Of a stretch of DNA of 64,000 nt, positions 25,896-34,659 are shown piece by piece; position 1 is the first letter of the stretch, and the number at the start of each line of letters is the position of its first letter. The stretch lies in assembly GCF_000717275.1 (NCBI RefSeq), contig NZ_JNYV01000004.1:1-64000 (forward strand), read 5' to 3'. The DNA comes from Kitasatospora arboriphila (GTDB taxonomy: Bacteria; Actinomycetota; Actinomycetes; Mycobacteriales; Mycobacteriaceae). The position numbers were made by a program, and so were the translations under genes. Below the pieces are notes generated by a model. It did not search any database and was not told the origin of the DNA. It was given only the letters and a program-made list of their open reading frames with translations.

Positions 25896-27920
25896 CTAGC
25901 TCAGCTGGTCTTCGACCATCGCTGTCTTGAGCAGTTCTTCTGGCACCGCGAACCCGTCGACGAGCGTGCGCGCATGCGGACGCAGTGCCGCACACAGGTC
26001 GTTGACGCCGCGGCGGATCGCCTTGGCGCGTTCCACCGAGATGTGCCGGTGCATCAGGAACCATTCGAGGTCTGCCTCGAGAGCCGAATAGACGTACAGG
26101 TCGCAGACCTTGCCGAGCAGTTCGGTTCCGGCCTTGCTGTCACACTTGTCGATGGCCTCGATGAACGACTCGAGCACCACCCGTTCGATGTGCGCCGTAC
26201 CGACTTTCAACAGATGGTCCTGAGCCCCGTTGAACACCTCGAACGGGTCGGCGTCGTCGTCGGTCGCCCGACGCAACCGGTTGGCGCAGGTCCGCAGGAG
26301 ATGGTCCTCGCGGTTGCGGAACAGCCGGATCTGGGTGCCGCGGTTGGTCAGCTCGGACTCTTCGGGATCTTCGCCCGAGGTGTCCATCAGGGTCTGGACC
26401 ACCTGGCGCGCAGCGGACTTCTCCAGGAACACGTCACGGGCCATCCCTGCGATGAACCGTGCCCAGCCCACGGTGTTGAGCCCGCGGACGTCTTGGGCGT
26501 ATGCCGACAACAATTCTTTGGCGACGAGCTGCGTGAGGACTGTGTTGTCGCCTTCGAAGGTGGTGAACACGTCGATGTCGCCGCGCATGATCGACAACTG
26601 GTTCTCGTCGAGATAACCGGCGCCACCGGTGGCTTCGCGGCAGACGTTGATGGTGTGCGAGGCATGCCAGGTGGTCATCGCCTTGAGGCCGGCGGCAGCG
26701 CCTTCGAGTTGACGCTGACGGTCCTCGTCGAGGTCTTCGGCGGACTGCAATTCGTGCAGTTCCTCGATGATCTCGTTCTGTGCGAACGCCAGCGCGTACG
26801 ACTTCGCGATGAGGGGCAACAGCTTTCGCTGATGTGCCAGATAGTCCATGATGACGATCTCGTCGTCGGAGTCCGGCTGCTCGAACTGCCTGCGCACCAA
26901 TCCATACCGGGTCGCGATGGTCAGCGCTTTGCGGCCTGCGGCGCCGGCCGTGGCCGCGACACTGACCCGGCCCCGGATGAGGGTGCCGAGCATCGTGAAG
27001 AACCGGCGGTTCTCGTTCTCGATGGGCGAACTGTAGGTGCCGTCCTCGGCGACGTCGGCGTAGCGGTTGAGCAGGTTTTCGCGGGGGATGCGCACGCGGT
27101 CGAAGACGATGCGGCCGTTGTCGACTCCCGCCAGGCCGCCCTTGTATCCGCAGTCGCTGGTGGTGATCCCGGGGAGATCGTTGCCGTCGTCGTCACGGAG
27201 CGGGACCACAAAACAGTGCACGCCCCGGCCGGTCGGCTCCTCGTCGGGACCACCGGTCACCAGCTGGGCGAACACCGCCGCGACCTTGGCATGCTCTGCC
27301 GCGCCGCCGATGTAGTCCTTACGTGCCAGCTTGGTGTCGGAGTTGACGACGAACTCGCCGGTGGCGGTGTCATAGGTGGCCGTGGTCTGGATGGCCTGCA
27401 CATTGGAGCCGTGTCCGGTCTCGGTCATGGCGAAGCAGCCGAGCACATCGAGATTGATCAGGCCGGGTACGTACTTCTGGTGGTGGACATCGGTGCCGAG
27501 GTTCTCCACCGCGCCGCCGAACAGGCCCCACTGGACTCCCGCTTTCACCATCAGCGACAGATCGGCGTAGCCGAGCAGTTCGATCGCGCTGATCGAAGCA
27601 CCGATGTCACCGGTGCCTCCGTGCTTTTCCAGGAATCCGGCGCGGGGGAAGCCGTGGCCGGCCAGTTCGCGCATGGTCTCGAGGATGCGAGCGCGGGCCT
27701 GGTCCAACGGGAGCGACGGGTCGGGTAGCAACTCGGAACGGTTGAGCTGTTCTCGCACCGCTTCACGGGTGGACCGCCAGCGTCCGTCGAGTGCGATGCG
27801 CAGGTTGTCGACCAGCAGCTCGGTGTCTTCTTCGGGGGTCTGCTTCTCGGGTAGATCTGCGGTTCGGACCTCGGGATCGATGTCCGTTGCCGTGAAGGTG
27901 TCCGCTTCGTTCGCCGTCAT
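25896..27920 (-). CDS. Acyl-CoA dehydrogenase of the acyl-CoA oxidase (ACOX-like) type
   Basis: 674 residues, longer than ordinary acyl-CoA dehydrogenases (about 380) and equal to acyl-CoA oxidases. GCFAMTETGHGSNVQAIQTT is the flavin/substrate signature of the oxidase type, GGAGYLDENQL and FTTFEGDNTVLTQL hold the active-site glutamate region, and the last 180 residues form the extra C-terminal domain. Predicted FAD enzyme introducing a trans-2 double bond in acyl-CoA; whether oxygen or an electron-transfer flavoprotein accepts electrons is unknown. ATG 27920 is preferred: a TAACCT box lies seven bases upstream, and upstream codons look non-coding. Confidence 0.85.
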   Translation of the reverse strand: MTANEADTFTATDIDPEVRTADLPEKQTPEEDTELLVDNLRIALDGRWRSTREAVREQLNRSELLPDPSLPLDQARARILETMRELAGHGFPRAGFLEKHGGTGDIGASISAIELLGYADLSLMVKAGVQWGLFGGAVENLGTDVHHQKYVPGLINLDVLGCFAMTETGHGSNVQAIQTTATYDTATGEFVVNSDTKLARKDYIGGAAEHAKVAAVFAQLVTGGPDEEPTGRGVHCFVVPLRDDDGNDLPGITTSDCGYKGGLAGVDNGRIVFDRVRIPRENLLNRYADVAEDGTYSSPIENENRRFFTMLGTLIRGRVSVAATAGAAGRKALTIATRYGLVRRQFEQPDSDDEIVIMDYLAHQRKLLPLIAKSYALAFAQNEIIEELHELQSAEDLDEDRQRQLEGAAAGLKAMTTWHASHTINVCREATGGAGYLDENQLSIMRGDIDVFTTFEGDNTVLTQLVAKELLSAYAQDVRGLNTVGWARFIAGMARDVFLEKSAARQVVQTLMDTSGEDPEESELTNRGTQIRLFRNREDHLLRTCANRLRRATDDDADPFEVFNGAQDHLLKVGTAHIERVVLESFIEAIDKCDSKAGTELLGKVCDLYVYSALEADLEWFLMHRHISVERAKAIRRGVNDLCAALRPHARTLVDGFAVPEELLKTAMVEDQLS

Positions 27921-27927
27921 GGATCCG

Positions 27928-27933
27928 AGGTTA
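27928..27933 (-). promoter_or_regulatory. -10 box for a leaderless acyl-CoA oxidase transcript
   Basis: On the minus strand TAACCT is followed by seven bases and the ATG at 27920, with no Shine-Dalgarno between. Confidence 0.45.
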
Positions 27934-27999
27934 CCCACGAGTAAGGACTTTGAACCGGCAGTTCCGCAAACCCCCGGGGGGCACCCGTGGCGCCGGGCC

Positions 28000-28971
28000 T
28001 CAGGACGCTGTGACGGTGATCGCCTCGAGCCGCTCCATGATGAACTCACCTGCGACAACCGGGGGTTGGCCGTTTGCCGCACCGACGGGTGGGCCCAGTG
28101 GGGTCACCACCGCATCGTGATCGAGTTCATAAAAGAAGATGAGCGACATCAGGTCTTCGTCGGGTGCGTCGGCCTGCGGAGGCAACACGCGGTGGCGGCC
28201 TGCCGGCCAACGTCCGCCCGTCCAGTATTCGAGGAGGTCTCCGATGTTGATCGTCAGCGCCTCGGGGTCGTAGGGGGCGTCTGCCCAGCCGCCTTCCTCG
28301 GTATAGACCTGAAGGCCACCGGATCCCGGTTCGCGGTCGAGAACGGTAACGGTGCCGAAGTCGGTGTGCGCCCCGATCCGGAACTGTCCTTCCTCGGGAC
28401 GACCCACCTCGGTCAGGGCGGGGTAGTGGTTGATGTTGGATGTCCACGTGGCCCGTTCGGCGCGGCCGAGGAAGTCATGTCCGGCATCGAGCCCGAGCGA
28501 CGCACTCATCAGCGCGAGCAGGTCGTCGGACAGCAGCTTCATCTGACGGCAGTACTCGGTGAACAACTCGTCGAGCTCGGGCACCTCCGCGGGCCAGACG
28601 TTCGGCGGGAACCATGCGGCGTCCACCGCCGGGTCACCGGTCGGGGTCTGCGCGCCACAGTTGTAGGTCTCCTTGAGATCGGGTGGCGTCTCGCTCCCGT
28701 CGGCAGAACCGTTGGCCTCCATGCCCGGTCCGATCCATCCGCGACCGCCGACGGCCACCGCGTACCGGCTCTTGACGTCGGCCGGAAGGGCGAAGAACCG
28801 GCGCGCGGCCGCTCGGAGGTCGGCGGGAAGTGCCGGGTCGATGCCGTGGCCGGTGACCAGCAGGAAACCTGCCGTCTGCAGGCTCTCGTCGACCGCCCGG
28901 CACAGTGCCTCGGCTGCGTCGCCGCCCCTGCGCCACTGTGAGATGTCGACGGTGAGAATCGGGCTGCTCAT
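28000..28971 (-). CDS. Fe(II)/2-oxoglutarate-dependent dioxygenase, IPNS/thymine-hydroxylase-like
   Basis: 323 residues of the isopenicillin N synthase-like oxygenase family. TAGFLLVTGHGI is the N-terminal DIOX_N signature. HTDFGTVTVLDREPGSGGLQ supplies the iron ligands His and Asp, and AGRHRVLPP the distal His, with the Arg of the 2-oxoglutarate site on the same strand region (NIGDLLEYWTGG precedes it). The ATG overlaps the stop of the upstream cytosine deaminase gene (ATGA), so the two proteins are made together. Thymine 7-hydroxylase belongs to this family, and the deaminase partner makes a pyrimidine substrate plausible. Gibberellin- or flavonoid-type names would be misleading. Confidence 0.82.
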   Translation of the reverse strand: MSSPILTVDISQWRRGGDAAEALCRAVDESLQTAGFLLVTGHGIDPALPADLRAAARRFFALPADVKSRYAVAVGGRGWIGPGMEANGSADGSETPPDLKETYNCGAQTPTGDPAVDAAWFPPNVWPAEVPELDELFTEYCRQMKLLSDDLLALMSASLGLDAGHDFLGRAERATWTSNINHYPALTEVGRPEEGQFRIGAHTDFGTVTVLDREPGSGGLQVYTEEGGWADAPYDPEALTINIGDLLEYWTGGRWPAGRHRVLPPQADAPDEDLMSLIFFYELDHDAVVTPLGPPVGAANGQPPVVAGEFIMERLEAITVTAS

Positions 28972-29444
28972 CGGCCGGTCTCCTCGGCGACGCCGATGTC
29001 TTCGTTCCACAGCCCGGGGTTGCCGTCGATGAAGTCGGCCATCATGGCCACGCACCGTGGGTCGTCGACCACGGTGACCGACACACCCAGGTCGGCAAGC
29101 CAGTCCTCGCCGCCCTGGAAGTTCCGGGTCTCACCGATGACCACCGAACCGATGTCGAACTGACGGATGAGGCCGCTGCAGTACCAGCACGGCGCCAGCG
29201 TGGTCACCATGATGGTCGATCGGTAGTCGCGTTGCCGCCCGGCGTTGCGGAAGGCGGCGGTCTCGCCGTGCACCGATGGGTCATCGTTCTGCACGCGCAT
29301 GTTGTGTCCACGTCCGAGCAGTGTGCCGTCGGAGGCGAACAGAGCGGCCCCGATCGGGATCCCGCCCTCGATCAGACTCTGCTGGGCTTCGGCGTATGCG
29401 GTCTCGAGCAGCGTTGCGGGCGAGACGTCGATGGAGGTGCTCAT
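28968..29444 (-). CDS. Cytosine deaminase, yeast FCY1-type
   Basis: 158 residues of the zinc deaminase superfamily. Zinc ligands and the proton shuttle are in SVHGETAAF (His, Glu) and LAPCWYCSGL (two Cys). The sequence follows yeast cytosine deaminase Fcy1 closely along its length: GGIPIGAALF, GRGHNMRVQ, VIGETRNFQGGE, VVDDPRC and a terminal NEDIGVAEE, where Fcy1 has FEDIGE. It converts cytosine to uracil plus ammonia and, in yeast, also accepts 5-methylcytosine. It is unrelated to the CodA amidohydrolase of E. coli. First gene of a two-gene unit with the dioxygenase and divergent from a PucR regulator. Confidence 0.88.
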   Translation of the reverse strand: MSTSIDVSPATLLETAYAEAQQSLIEGGIPIGAALFASDGTLLGRGHNMRVQNDDPSVHGETAAFRNAGRQRDYRSTIMVTTLAPCWYCSGLIRQFDIGSVVIGETRNFQGGEDWLADLGVSVTVVDDPRCVAMMADFIDGNPGLWNEDIGVAEETGR

Positions 29445-29483
29445 GGGGACCAACGCTGCCCGTCGTGCGCAGTTGGGGCAACT

Positions 29484-29494
29484 GACATAGTGTC
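29484..29494. promoter_or_regulatory. Small palindrome between deaminase and PucR genes
   Basis: GACA-TAG-TGTC, a 4+4 perfect palindrome in the 104-base divergent intergenic region. It could be a regulator site for the adjacent PucR protein; the related half-sites near 41054 also contain ACA...TGTC elements. Short symmetry alone is weak evidence. Confidence 0.25.
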
Positions 29495-29548
29495 GCGGCA
29501 CCGGGGGCTACGGACGTGCAATTCGTCGGTGACGAGAGGCAAGCGACA

Positions 29549-31084
29549 ATGGTTCTGGCGTTACACGAGGTCCTCGACCGACACCTGGCGGCAACCGACC
29601 CGCAGGTTCTCAGTGGTCACGGACGGCTCGGCAACGAGGTCCGCTGGGTGCATTCCAGTGAGATCTTCGAGATCGGTCCGCTGCTGTCAGGTGGTGAACT
29701 CCTGCTAACCACGGGACTCGGACTGGCGGGCACCGACGCCGGTACGCGCCGCCACTACATCCGCGAGCTGGCCACTCGCGACGTCGCCGGAGTGGCAGTG
29801 GAATTGGGCAGAACCTTCGACGAGGTTCCCGACGAGATGATCCGCGAGGCCTCGTCGGTGCAACTACCGCTGATCGCGCTGCACACCGTGGTCCCGTTCA
29901 TCGACCTGTGCCGCGCTGCCAACACCGACATCGTCTCGCGCGAAGTCGGGGTGCTCCGCCGACGAGGTGAACTCGACGCGGCGCTGCACGCGCTGATGGC
30001 GGCCGGCGCCGGTGCCCCGGCGATCGTGAAGGCCATCGCGGCTGCCATCGGTTGCCCACTGGTGGTGTTGGGCAAGAACAATGCGCTGATGGCCGCCGAG
30101 GGTGTGGACGACGACCACTCGGCGTGGCAGGTGGTGGACGCGCAGTCCGCCTCGGTACCGGTGCAGTCGCGCGGCCAGGTCATCGCGACCTTGGTCGCCG
30201 GTCCGTCGTCGCTCGATGCGGACACCATGATGTCGCTTCTCGATCTCGGTGCCGGACCGCTGGGTGTGGCGCTGTCGATGTCGCGCGAGCTCGGGGGGCT
30301 GCGTCATCGAGCCGCGGCCACCCTGATGTCCGATCTGCTCGATCGGCGGGTCGATCGCCGTCCTGATCTCATGATGCGTTCTCGGGCAGCAGGTTTCGAT
30401 CCTGCGGGCGCTGTCTGCATCGTTCCGGTGGCGATCTCTGCCCCGGCGCCCCGGATGGCGGCGCAGCTGACGGCGTCCGTGACGAAGAAGCTGGCCGTGC
30501 AGTCGCTGCACGCCGACGTACATGCGACCTCCTACGCGCTGTTCGCCATGACCGATCAATCGCGCGACCCGATCACCCAGGTCTGTGCAGCGTTCGCCGG
30601 AATCGTCGGTGAGGCAACGGTTGTGGTCGGGAATGCTGCGCGTGTTGAGGCCCGTGAGCTGTCCGACGCCTTGCTGACCGCACGGCGAGCACTCGCAATC
30701 GCCTCCGGGTCCCGGCGTGCAATGGCCCGTCACACCGATGCGGTCTCCTCGGTTCGCGCGCTCGCGGCTGAACTCGCGGTGGAGACTCTCGACGCCGCGG
30801 TCCGCGACGACCTGGTGACCTCTGTCGGGCCGCTGGTCGAATGGGATCGGACCCACGGGTCAGAGCTCACCCACACCCTCGAGGTGCATCTTCGGCATGG
30901 TTGCAGCGCAACACGATCCGCGGTTGCCCTGCACTTGGGCAGGCAGAGTCTGTACCAGCGTCTGGAACGGATCCGGGAGCTGCTGGGATTCGACTTCGCG
31001 GCGCCCGAGACCTACCCGTCGGTGTTGCTGGCCCTTTGCGCGCACCGCAGTGCGGTCCGATCGGCCTCCGCTCAGGCGGACTGA
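29549..31084 (+). CDS. PucR-family transcriptional regulator 1
   Basis: 511 residues. The N-terminal PucR ligand domain (about 1-125) includes NEVRWVHSSEI and GGELLLTTGLGL; a GGDEF-like middle (about 290-400) and the C-terminal helix-turn-helix (HTH_30) with TLEVHLRHGCSATRSA and LGRQSLYQRLERIRELL complete it. PucR proteins activate purine, allantoin or amine catabolism genes. ATG 29549 has GAGAGG about eight bases upstream; a GTG at 29516 is in frame. It is divergent from the cytosine deaminase-dioxygenase pair and its 3' end overlaps the convergent NCS1 permease by 13 bases, so it most likely controls these neighbours. Confidence 0.87.
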   Translation: MVLALHEVLDRHLAATDPQVLSGHGRLGNEVRWVHSSEIFEIGPLLSGGELLLTTGLGLAGTDAGTRRHYIRELATRDVAGVAVELGRTFDEVPDEMIREASSVQLPLIALHTVVPFIDLCRAANTDIVSREVGVLRRRGELDAALHALMAAGAGAPAIVKAIAAAIGCPLVVLGKNNALMAAEGVDDDHSAWQVVDAQSASVPVQSRGQVIATLVAGPSSLDADTMMSLLDLGAGPLGVALSMSRELGGLRHRAAATLMSDLLDRRVDRRPDLMMRSRAAGFDPAGAVCIVPVAISAPAPRMAAQLTASVTKKLAVQSLHADVHATSYALFAMTDQSRDPITQVCAAFAGIVGEATVVVGNAARVEARELSDALLTARRALAIASGSRRAMARHTDAVSSVRALAAELAVETLDAAVRDDLVTSVGPLVEWDRTHGSELTHTLEVHLRHGCSATRSAVALHLGRQSLYQRLERIRELLGFDFAAPETYPSVLLALCAHRSAVRSASAQAD

Positions 31085-32481
31085 TAGTCGCGACGGATCT
31101 TGCTGCGCGACAGCAGGAAGTATCCGGCGAACGCGATGACAAATCCGGCGAAGAACGTGATGTCTCCCAATTCGGGGACGGCCTCGGCGACAAAACCGAC
31201 ATATCGTTCCTGGTTGCTGAAGAGCAACACCGAGGCGACGAGGGCGATCAGGAACGCTGACAGTCCGCCCCAGTTCGTGTACTTCGGGTCGTACAGCATC
31301 GCGGCCACGGGACGGTTCCGGCGAAGGATCTGGTCGGCGAACACGATGCCGAGCCACGGGCCGATCCAGTAGGCGACGATCAGCAGGAAGGTCTCATAGG
31401 ACTCGGCCGCGTCGGCCAGTGCCCACCAGGCAACCAGGAATCCCACGACTCCGAACACCACGGTGACCAGCGCCCGCTGGATACCGAGCGACATCTTGAA
31501 TCCCATGGTGACAAAGGCCATTCCGCCGGAATAGAGGTTGATCGCGTTGGCCGCGACCGCCCCGACCGCGATGGCCAGCAACGTCAGATCCGCCACGACC
31601 GACGGCAGATGCCCGGTGAAGGCGTCGGTGGGGCTCTCCGCATCCGAGCCGATCGTCACCGACGCGGCGCCCACGGCCATCAATGCCGTGGTGGACACGA
31701 ACAGCCCTGACGAGGCGAAGAATCCGGTCTTGAACCGGGACACGGTCGCGGGAAGGTAGCGGGTGAAGTCGGCCGCGTAAGGGGTCCAGCCGGCGGTGTA
31801 ACCGAACGCAGTACCTACGGTCAGCAGGAATCCGCCGAGTCCGGCGCCACCGTCGGTGGCGGGTGCGCCGAGATCGGCCTTGCTGAAGATGATGACGCCG
31901 GCGATCACGAACACGATGGCGAGAAGAGGCGCGGCAATGCGCTCGAACCCTTGGACGAGGTTGTGTCCGAAGAACGCAAAAGCTGTCTGCGCCAGTACGA
32001 CGATCAGGAGCGCCAGCACCGACGGGAGACCGAACAGCGTGTTGAGGGCCAGCGCGCCGCTGACGCTGTTGGTCGCGAACCAGCCGATGCCGCACATGAC
32101 GGTCATGAATGCGGCGGGCACGATGTTGCCGCGGTAGCCGAATCCCAGGCGGCCCAGAACCATCTGCGGCACTCCGTGCAGCGGGCCGCGAGCGGAGAGC
32201 GCGTAGTGAGCGAGGGCGCCGAGGAGGTTGCCCAACGCCACCGCGGCGAGGGCCTGCCAGAAGCTGAGACCGAAGTACAGCACCGACAGGACCCCGACGA
32301 AGATCGTCGCGAACTCGAGGTTGGGCGCGGTCCACGTCCAGAACATGCTGCGCGGTTTGCCGTGCCGGGCCTCGAGCGGGATGAATTCGTTGCCGCCTGG
32401 TTCGACCGCAAGCACTTTGCTGCCATACGAGCTGGGCGCCGCGTCGGCAACGGGCTCTGTTTGGGGAGTGGTCGATGTCAT
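31072..32481 (-). CDS. NCS1-family nucleobase permease (purine/cytosine permease)
   Basis: 469 residues, about 12 transmembrane helices, nucleobase:cation symporter-1 family. Family features: IPLEARHGKPRSMFWTWTAP before helix 1, GPLHGVPQMVLGRLGFGYRG around helices 2-3, and GYTAGWTPYAADFTRYLP near helix 6, the region that binds substrate in Mhp1/CodB-type proteins. Likely imports cytosine, a purine or a related base. ATG 32481 preferred. The next gene downstream on this strand's upstream side is agmatine deiminase, 115 bases away, so the permease may belong to either the pyrimidine or the polyamine unit; family knowledge favours the former. Confidence 0.85.
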   Translation of the reverse strand: MTSTTPQTEPVADAAPSSYGSKVLAVEPGGNEFIPLEARHGKPRSMFWTWTAPNLEFATIFVGVLSVLYFGLSFWQALAAVALGNLLGALAHYALSARGPLHGVPQMVLGRLGFGYRGNIVPAAFMTVMCGIGWFATNSVSGALALNTLFGLPSVLALLIVVLAQTAFAFFGHNLVQGFERIAAPLLAIVFVIAGVIIFSKADLGAPATDGGAGLGGFLLTVGTAFGYTAGWTPYAADFTRYLPATVSRFKTGFFASSGLFVSTTALMAVGAASVTIGSDAESPTDAFTGHLPSVVADLTLLAIAVGAVAANAINLYSGGMAFVTMGFKMSLGIQRALVTVVFGVVGFLVAWWALADAAESYETFLLIVAYWIGPWLGIVFADQILRRNRPVAAMLYDPKYTNWGGLSAFLIALVASVLLFSNQERYVGFVAEAVPELGDITFFAGFVIAFAGYFLLSRSKIRRDYQSA

Positions 32482-32595
32482 TGCGTCACGGTCCCCTACC
32501 CGCCGGTACCGCGGCAACCTACAGAACGTCCGCTGGCGTGGTGCCGCGGGCGGGCGAACTGTCGGCCCGTCGGGCGGGGCTCATTGACCGGTGGT

Positions 32596-33615
32596 TCATA
32601 CCCGACGACTGGCCGGCTGATGCTGCGTGATGCAGTGGATGCCCCCGCCCCGCTCGAACAACGGCCGCGCGTCGACCGTGCGGATCTCACGCCCCGGATA
32701 CACCTCGGCCAGGATTGCCGCAGCCCGTGCGTCATTCGGATCGTCGAAGCTGCAGGCGATCACGGCGTTGTTGATGACGAGGTGGTTGATGTAGCTGTAG
32801 TCCACCGGTCCCTCGTCGTCGGTCAGGACCGTGGGGGCCGGGACGTCGATGATCTGCCACCCGGGTTCCGCCGCGGCGATCACCTCTCTGATCCGAGCGC
32901 TCACCGCGTGATCGGGGTGGTCGGGGTCTTGCTGGTCGTGCACCAGCACCACACCCGCCGACGGGATGGCCGCGACGATGTCGACGTGTCCACGGGTGCC
33001 GAACTTCTGGTTGTCGCGAGTGAGGCCGTACGGCAACCAGATCGCCCTCTCGGCGCCGATCGTCCGCCGCAGCTCGTCCTCGACGTCTTCACGAGACCAC
33101 GTGGCATTGCGGCCCTCGCCCAACTGCACCGATTCGGTCAGCAGCACCGTGCCGTCGCCGTCGACCGCGATGCCACCGCCCTCGTTGACCATCGGCGAGT
33201 CGATGAGTCGGGCCCCCGACAGCTCGGCGATCAGCGCGCCGATGTGCTGGTCTTTGTCCCATCGCGCCCACGAGGCAGCCCCCCATCCGTTGAACACCCA
33301 GTCGACGGCTCCGAGGGTGCCGTCCTCGTCGATCACAAATGTGGGCCCGATGTCGCGCGCCCAGGCGTCGTTGAGCGGAGCCGCGACGATCTCGACGTCG
33401 CGGGAGAGGTATTTCCGGGCCGCGGGCAGTTCATCCGGGTCGACGAGCATCGTGACCGGCTCGAACTCACAGATGCTGTGTGCCACCGCCGCCCATGTTC
33501 GGCGGGCTTCGTCGCGCGCGGCGTCGGTGTCGCCGAGTGAATAGCCGGGTGCCGGGTAAGCCATCCACACCTTTTCCTGCGGGGCTGTTTCGGCGGGCAT
33601 CCGCCACTGCGACAT
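32596..33615 (-). CDS. aguA: Agmatine deiminase
   Basis: 339 residues, peptidyl-arginine deiminase fold. It hydrolyses agmatine to N-carbamoylputrescine plus ammonia. Active-site segments: PLNDAWARDIGPTFVID (Asp/Arg), NEGGGIAVDGDG, TRGHVDIVA (His/Asp) and catalytic Cys in GGGIHCITQHQPA near the C-terminus. Its ATG overlaps the stop of the upstream amidohydrolase by one base (ATGA), coupling it to the next pathway enzyme. Confidence 0.92.
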   Translation of the reverse strand: MSQWRMPAETAPQEKVWMAYPAPGYSLGDTDAARDEARRTWAAVAHSICEFEPVTMLVDPDELPAARKYLSRDVEIVAAPLNDAWARDIGPTFVIDEDGTLGAVDWVFNGWGAASWARWDKDQHIGALIAELSGARLIDSPMVNEGGGIAVDGDGTVLLTESVQLGEGRNATWSREDVEDELRRTIGAERAIWLPYGLTRDNQKFGTRGHVDIVAAIPSAGVVLVHDQQDPDHPDHAVSARIREVIAAAEPGWQIIDVPAPTVLTDDEGPVDYSYINHLVINNAVIACSFDDPNDARAAAILAEVYPGREIRTVDARPLFERGGGIHCITQHQPASRRV

Positions 33616-34601
33616 CAGATTTCTCCGGCGCCGTAGTGCCCGTGTGTCGCAACCGGATCGACAAGGCGACCATAGGTGTCGGGCCGTCGGGTCTTCAGGA
33701 ACGGGAACAGCGTGAGCCAGTCACGACGCTGGGCGAGGTCGAGTTCGGCGACCAGCACGGCAGGTTCGTCGCGCGGCGCCTCGACAAGGATGCGGCCGTA
33801 CGGGTCGGAGATGAAAGACGAACCGTAGAAGGTGATCTCGCCTTCATTCCCGGTGCGGTTGGGTACCACCATGAAGGTGCCGTTGGCGATCCCGTTTCCG
33901 ACGATCACCTGCTGCCACAGCGGCTGGGTGTCGAAGTCGGGGAAGTCGGGCTCGGAGCCGATGGCGGTGGGGTAGACGATGATCTCGGCCCCGGCCAGCG
34001 AATACGCGCGTGCGGCTTCGGGGAACCATTCGTCCCAGCAGGTCGGCATCCCCAGGGTGGCGTCGAGTCCGGCCGGGGAGTGCACGGGATACGGGTCGGG
34101 TTCGGCGGGCCCTGCCCGGAAGTATGTGTCCTCGTGATAGCCGGCCGTGATGGGGATGTGGATCTTGCGTGTCTTGGCCACCAGCTCACCGGTAGGTGAG
34201 ACCAGGATGGCGGTGTTGAACCCGAGGCCGTCGTCGTAGGTGGTGCCGTTCTCCGCCGAGTTCCTCTCGTACAGCGACGCGTGCAGGAAGATGTTGTGGT
34301 GCTTCGCCATTGCCGAGGCGAAGGCGAATGTGGGCCCGGTGTCGAGGTCCTCGGCGGATGCGCCCGGGTTCGCGCCACCTCGGACGAACGCCGGATACCG
34401 CAGCAGGGTGATCTCGGGCAGGCACACCAGGCCCGCCCCGGCCCCGGCGGCCATGTCGACGCCCTTTGCGAGATCGGCCAGCAGGGCATCGGTGTCGGGC
34501 TGCCAGCGATGCTGCACGAGACCCACCCGTATCGGTGCACGCCCTGAGTCGGTGTCCCGGCACAGTGACGGCGGCGCCGTCAGGGCGGTGATGAGCTGCA
34601 T
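33615..34601 (-). CDS. aguB: Nitrilase-family hydrolase, probable N-carbamoylputrescine amidase
   Basis: 328 residues. The nitrilase triad is Glu in CLPEITLLRYP, Lys in KTRKIHIPI and Cys in PTCWDEWFPEAAR; the sequence around the cysteine is the version found in N-carbamoylputrescine amidases. It would release putrescine, CO2 and ammonia from N-carbamoylputrescine made by the coupled agmatine deiminase. Beta-ureidopropionase, a pyrimidine-degradation relative, is the main alternative given the nearby cytosine deaminase; the deiminase coupling argues for the polyamine role. AAAGGA lies seven bases before ATG 34601. Confidence 0.87.
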   Translation of the reverse strand: MQLITALTAPPSLCRDTDSGRAPIRVGLVQHRWQPDTDALLADLAKGVDMAAGAGAGLVCLPEITLLRYPAFVRGGANPGASAEDLDTGPTFAFASAMAKHHNIFLHASLYERNSAENGTTYDDGLGFNTAILVSPTGELVAKTRKIHIPITAGYHEDTYFRAGPAEPDPYPVHSPAGLDATLGMPTCWDEWFPEAARAYSLAGAEIIVYPTAIGSEPDFPDFDTQPLWQQVIVGNGIANGTFMVVPNRTGNEGEITFYGSSFISDPYGRILVEAPRDEPAVLVAELDLAQRRDWLTLFPFLKTRRPDTYGRLVDPVATHGHYGAGEI

Positions 34602-34659
34602 GATGTCCTTTCCCGGACGGCGTCGCCGATCCGGTGTGTGTCCCTGCGTGTTTGCCGGA

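Noticed and set aside
25890..25925. tRNA-like string GGTTCTAGCTCAGCTGGT
   Set aside because: It resembles a D-arm, but no acceptor stem, anticodon arm or T-arm follows, and most of it encodes the C-terminus and stop of the acyl-CoA oxidase-like gene.
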